Assembly: GCA_003563255.1 (NCBI GenBank)
Contig: PWSL01000104.1
Coordinates: 1-5,481 of the forward strand
Origin: Desulfonatronospira sp.
GTDB lineage: Bacteria > Desulfobacterota > Desulfovibrionia > Desulfovibrionales > Desulfonatronovibrionaceae
Reading direction: 5' to 3'
Length of the DNA: 5,481 nucleotides
The notes under the pieces were generated by a model. It had not been told where the DNA came from. It ran no database searches and saw only the letters and a program-made list of their open reading frames with translations. Shown one piece after another: positions 5,006 to 5,481 of the stretch; the stretch's first letter is position 1, and every line of letters starts with the position of its first letter. The position numbers and the translations under genes were made by a program.

Positions 5006-5125
5006 ATGCAGGCTGTCATTTTTCATGAGACACTGCGCTATGTGCAGGATCATCCAGTGCCCAGGCCTGAAAAGGGTCAGGCCAGGATAAGAGTGAATCT
5101 GGCCGGGATCTGCAGGACCGACCTG
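5006..5125 (+). pseudogene. Zinc-dependent alcohol dehydrogenase (MDR family), truncated after 40 codons by element 2
   Basis: The first 40 residues read as the N-terminus of a medium-chain zinc dehydrogenase: a short beta hairpin (MQAVIFHETL), DHPVPRPEKGQARIRV, then AGICRTDL with Cys36 as the catalytic-zinc ligand. Full family members are about 330-350 residues and continue with a G-(Y/H)-x-G-F...GHEFVG segment. Here the sequence switches at 5126 into the GTAACCATTCAGGGGG terminus of element 2. Translation would run on for 26 element-encoded residues to TGA at 5204-5206, inside the right terminus, giving a 66-residue non-functional peptide. No GHEFVG or NAD-binding motif appears in any frame afterwards, so the rest is lost from this place. 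The fragment probably once followed the permease in an operon. That it is a broken gene is directly visible; the former substrate cannot be stated. Confidence 0.85.
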
Positions 5126-5214
5126 GTAACCATTCAGGGGGCACTCGGTTGTAGTTTCTGGCACAAGGTCTGGGGACTGTCCCCGGGCCGATGCGGCACC
5201 CCCTGAATGGTTAC
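5126..5214 (-). mobile_element. MITE-like inverted-repeat element, copy 2
   Basis: An 89-bp element with perfect 16-bp terminal inverted repeats: GTAACCATTCAGGGGG (5126-5141) and CCCCCTGAATGGTTAC (5199-5214). The centre has the near-palindrome GGGGAC/GTCCCC around one T (5173-5185). Read on the minus strand it aligns with element 1 through GTAACCATTCAGGGG, a TGCCG run, GGGG-x-CAGTCCCC, CCTTGTGCCA and the ACCGAG stretch, and lacks the extra hairpin of element 1. It interrupts the alcohol dehydrogenase. The flanks (GACCTG on the left, TTACAA on the right) show no target-site duplication, unlike copy 1. Confidence 0.85.
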
Positions 5215-5290
5215 TTACAAAGCTATCTGATGGGCACGGATTGACATCAAAGCCACTTGAACGGGATTTGCATCAACTCCAGCCTGGTTC
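5215..5290. other. Unassigned 76-bp stretch between element 2 and the regulator promoter
   Basis: Directly after element 2 the plus strand would read LQSYLMGTD then stop, a faint resemblance to the lost dehydrogenase segment that I do not trust. On the minus strand 26 codons are open, ending in AHQIAL with TAA at 5217-5215 against the element edge. No start signal is seen for them and I do not recognise the peptide. It may be residue of a gene disturbed on this side. Confidence 0.3.
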
Positions 5291-5320
5291 TTGACTTACC
5301 ATTATAATGTCAGCTATAGT
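5291..5320 (+). promoter_or_regulatory. Promoter of the XRE regulator with an internal palindrome
   Basis: TTGACT (5291-5296) and TATAGT (5315-5320), each five of six to consensus, are 18 bp apart. The spacer holds the exact 10-bp palindrome CATTATAATG (5300-5309). A second inverted repeat, CTTTAT/ATAAAG (5324-5329 and 5336-5341), lies just past the expected start site near 5327. Both are plausible operators for autoregulation by the gene that follows. Confidence 0.55.
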
Positions 5321-5363
5321 AGCCTTTATTAATTTATAAAGACTATTTTGCTTGGCATTATTT

Positions 5364-5481
5364 ATGAGAAAACCTTCAATTTCAGTTCGCAGGGGCCTCA
5401 GGAAACTCGGGGATGATCTCAGGAAAGCCAGGATACGAAGAAAGCTCACCATGGCCGTGGTTGCTGACAGGGCAGGCATTA
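5364..5481 (+). CDS. XRE-family (HipB-like) DNA-binding regulator, N-terminal part
   Basis: Thirty-nine complete codons run from ATG 5364 to the window edge, and the gene continues beyond it. A basic lead (MRKPSISVRRGLRKL) is followed by the beginning of a helix-turn-helix of the XRE/Cro type: LGDDLRKARIRRKL as helix 1, then TMAVVADRAGI as helix 2 and the turn (Ala34 and Gly38 at conserved positions). From family knowledge, the pattern A-R-x-R-R-x-L-(S/T)-M-x-x-V-A-x-R-A-G-I is common in regulators encoded just before HipA-family kinase toxins, so a hipA-like gene may lie downstream outside the window; that is inference. No clear Shine-Dalgarno precedes the ATG; TTG 5352 is the only other in-frame candidate. 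The strong upstream promoter with palindromes fits an autoregulated antitoxin or repressor. Confidence 0.8.
   Translation, partial: MRKPSISVRRGLRKLGDDLRKARIRRKLTMAVVADRAGI

Noticed and set aside
171..5214. The whole interval between elements 1 and 2 as one composite transposon
   Set aside because: Element 1 has its own 7-bp duplication immediately on both sides, so it inserted alone; the interval has no transposase and carries genes in both orientations with ordinary spacing.
5273..5479. 68-codon minus-strand open frame over the regulator start
   Set aside because: It is antisense to a recognisable XRE helix-turn-helix, has no motif of its own and no visible ribosome site in the window.

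Overview
The window reads as an accessory or intergenic-rich stretch of a Desulfobacterota-like genome, probably a sulfate reducer of the Desulfovibrionales type. The pointers are a small exported monohaem cytochrome c, a dispersed ACCACAGAG-type repeat, and the overall protein style. That placement is an inference; there is no rRNA or other marker gene in the window.

Layout, left to right. Positions 1-174 hold the C-terminal end of an unrecognised plus-strand gene that stops inside a 102-bp inverted-repeat element (171-272, 'element 1'). On the minus strand follow a small cytochrome c (371-646) and, after about 550 bp with no convincing gene (including a dispersed palindromic repeat at 765-836), a 61-residue two-helix membrane protein (1199-1384). 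On the plus strand follow an exported Ntn-hydrolase of the C45 / linear-amide hydrolase type (1714-2973) and a nucleobase-transporter-like NCS2 permease carrying an extra C-terminal domain that resembles a degenerate RsbW-type HATPase (3201-4961). Forty-four bases later comes the first 40 codons of a zinc alcohol dehydrogenase (5006-5125), cut off by a second copy of the element in opposite orientation (5126-5214, 'element 2'). The right edge holds the start of an XRE/HipB-like regulator (5364 to the end).

The most interesting content is the non-autonomous, MITE-like element. It has 16-bp terminal inverted repeats (GTAACCATTCAGGGGG), two full copies with related interiors, and a solitary terminus at 2985-2997. 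Element 1 is flanked by a 7-bp direct repeat (TTGGATG). Removing the element plus one repeat copy joins the left ORF in frame to 11 further codons and a new stop, so this looks like a real insertion that shortened a gene. Element 2 has no such duplication, and what follows it is not recognisable dehydrogenase, which suggests a deletion or rearrangement at that end.

The permease and the dehydrogenase were probably one transcription unit before the disruption. The permease fusion and its altered substrate-motif residues suggest a specialised transporter, perhaps regulated through its C-terminal domain. I found no CRISPR array, tRNA, rRNA or transposase gene.
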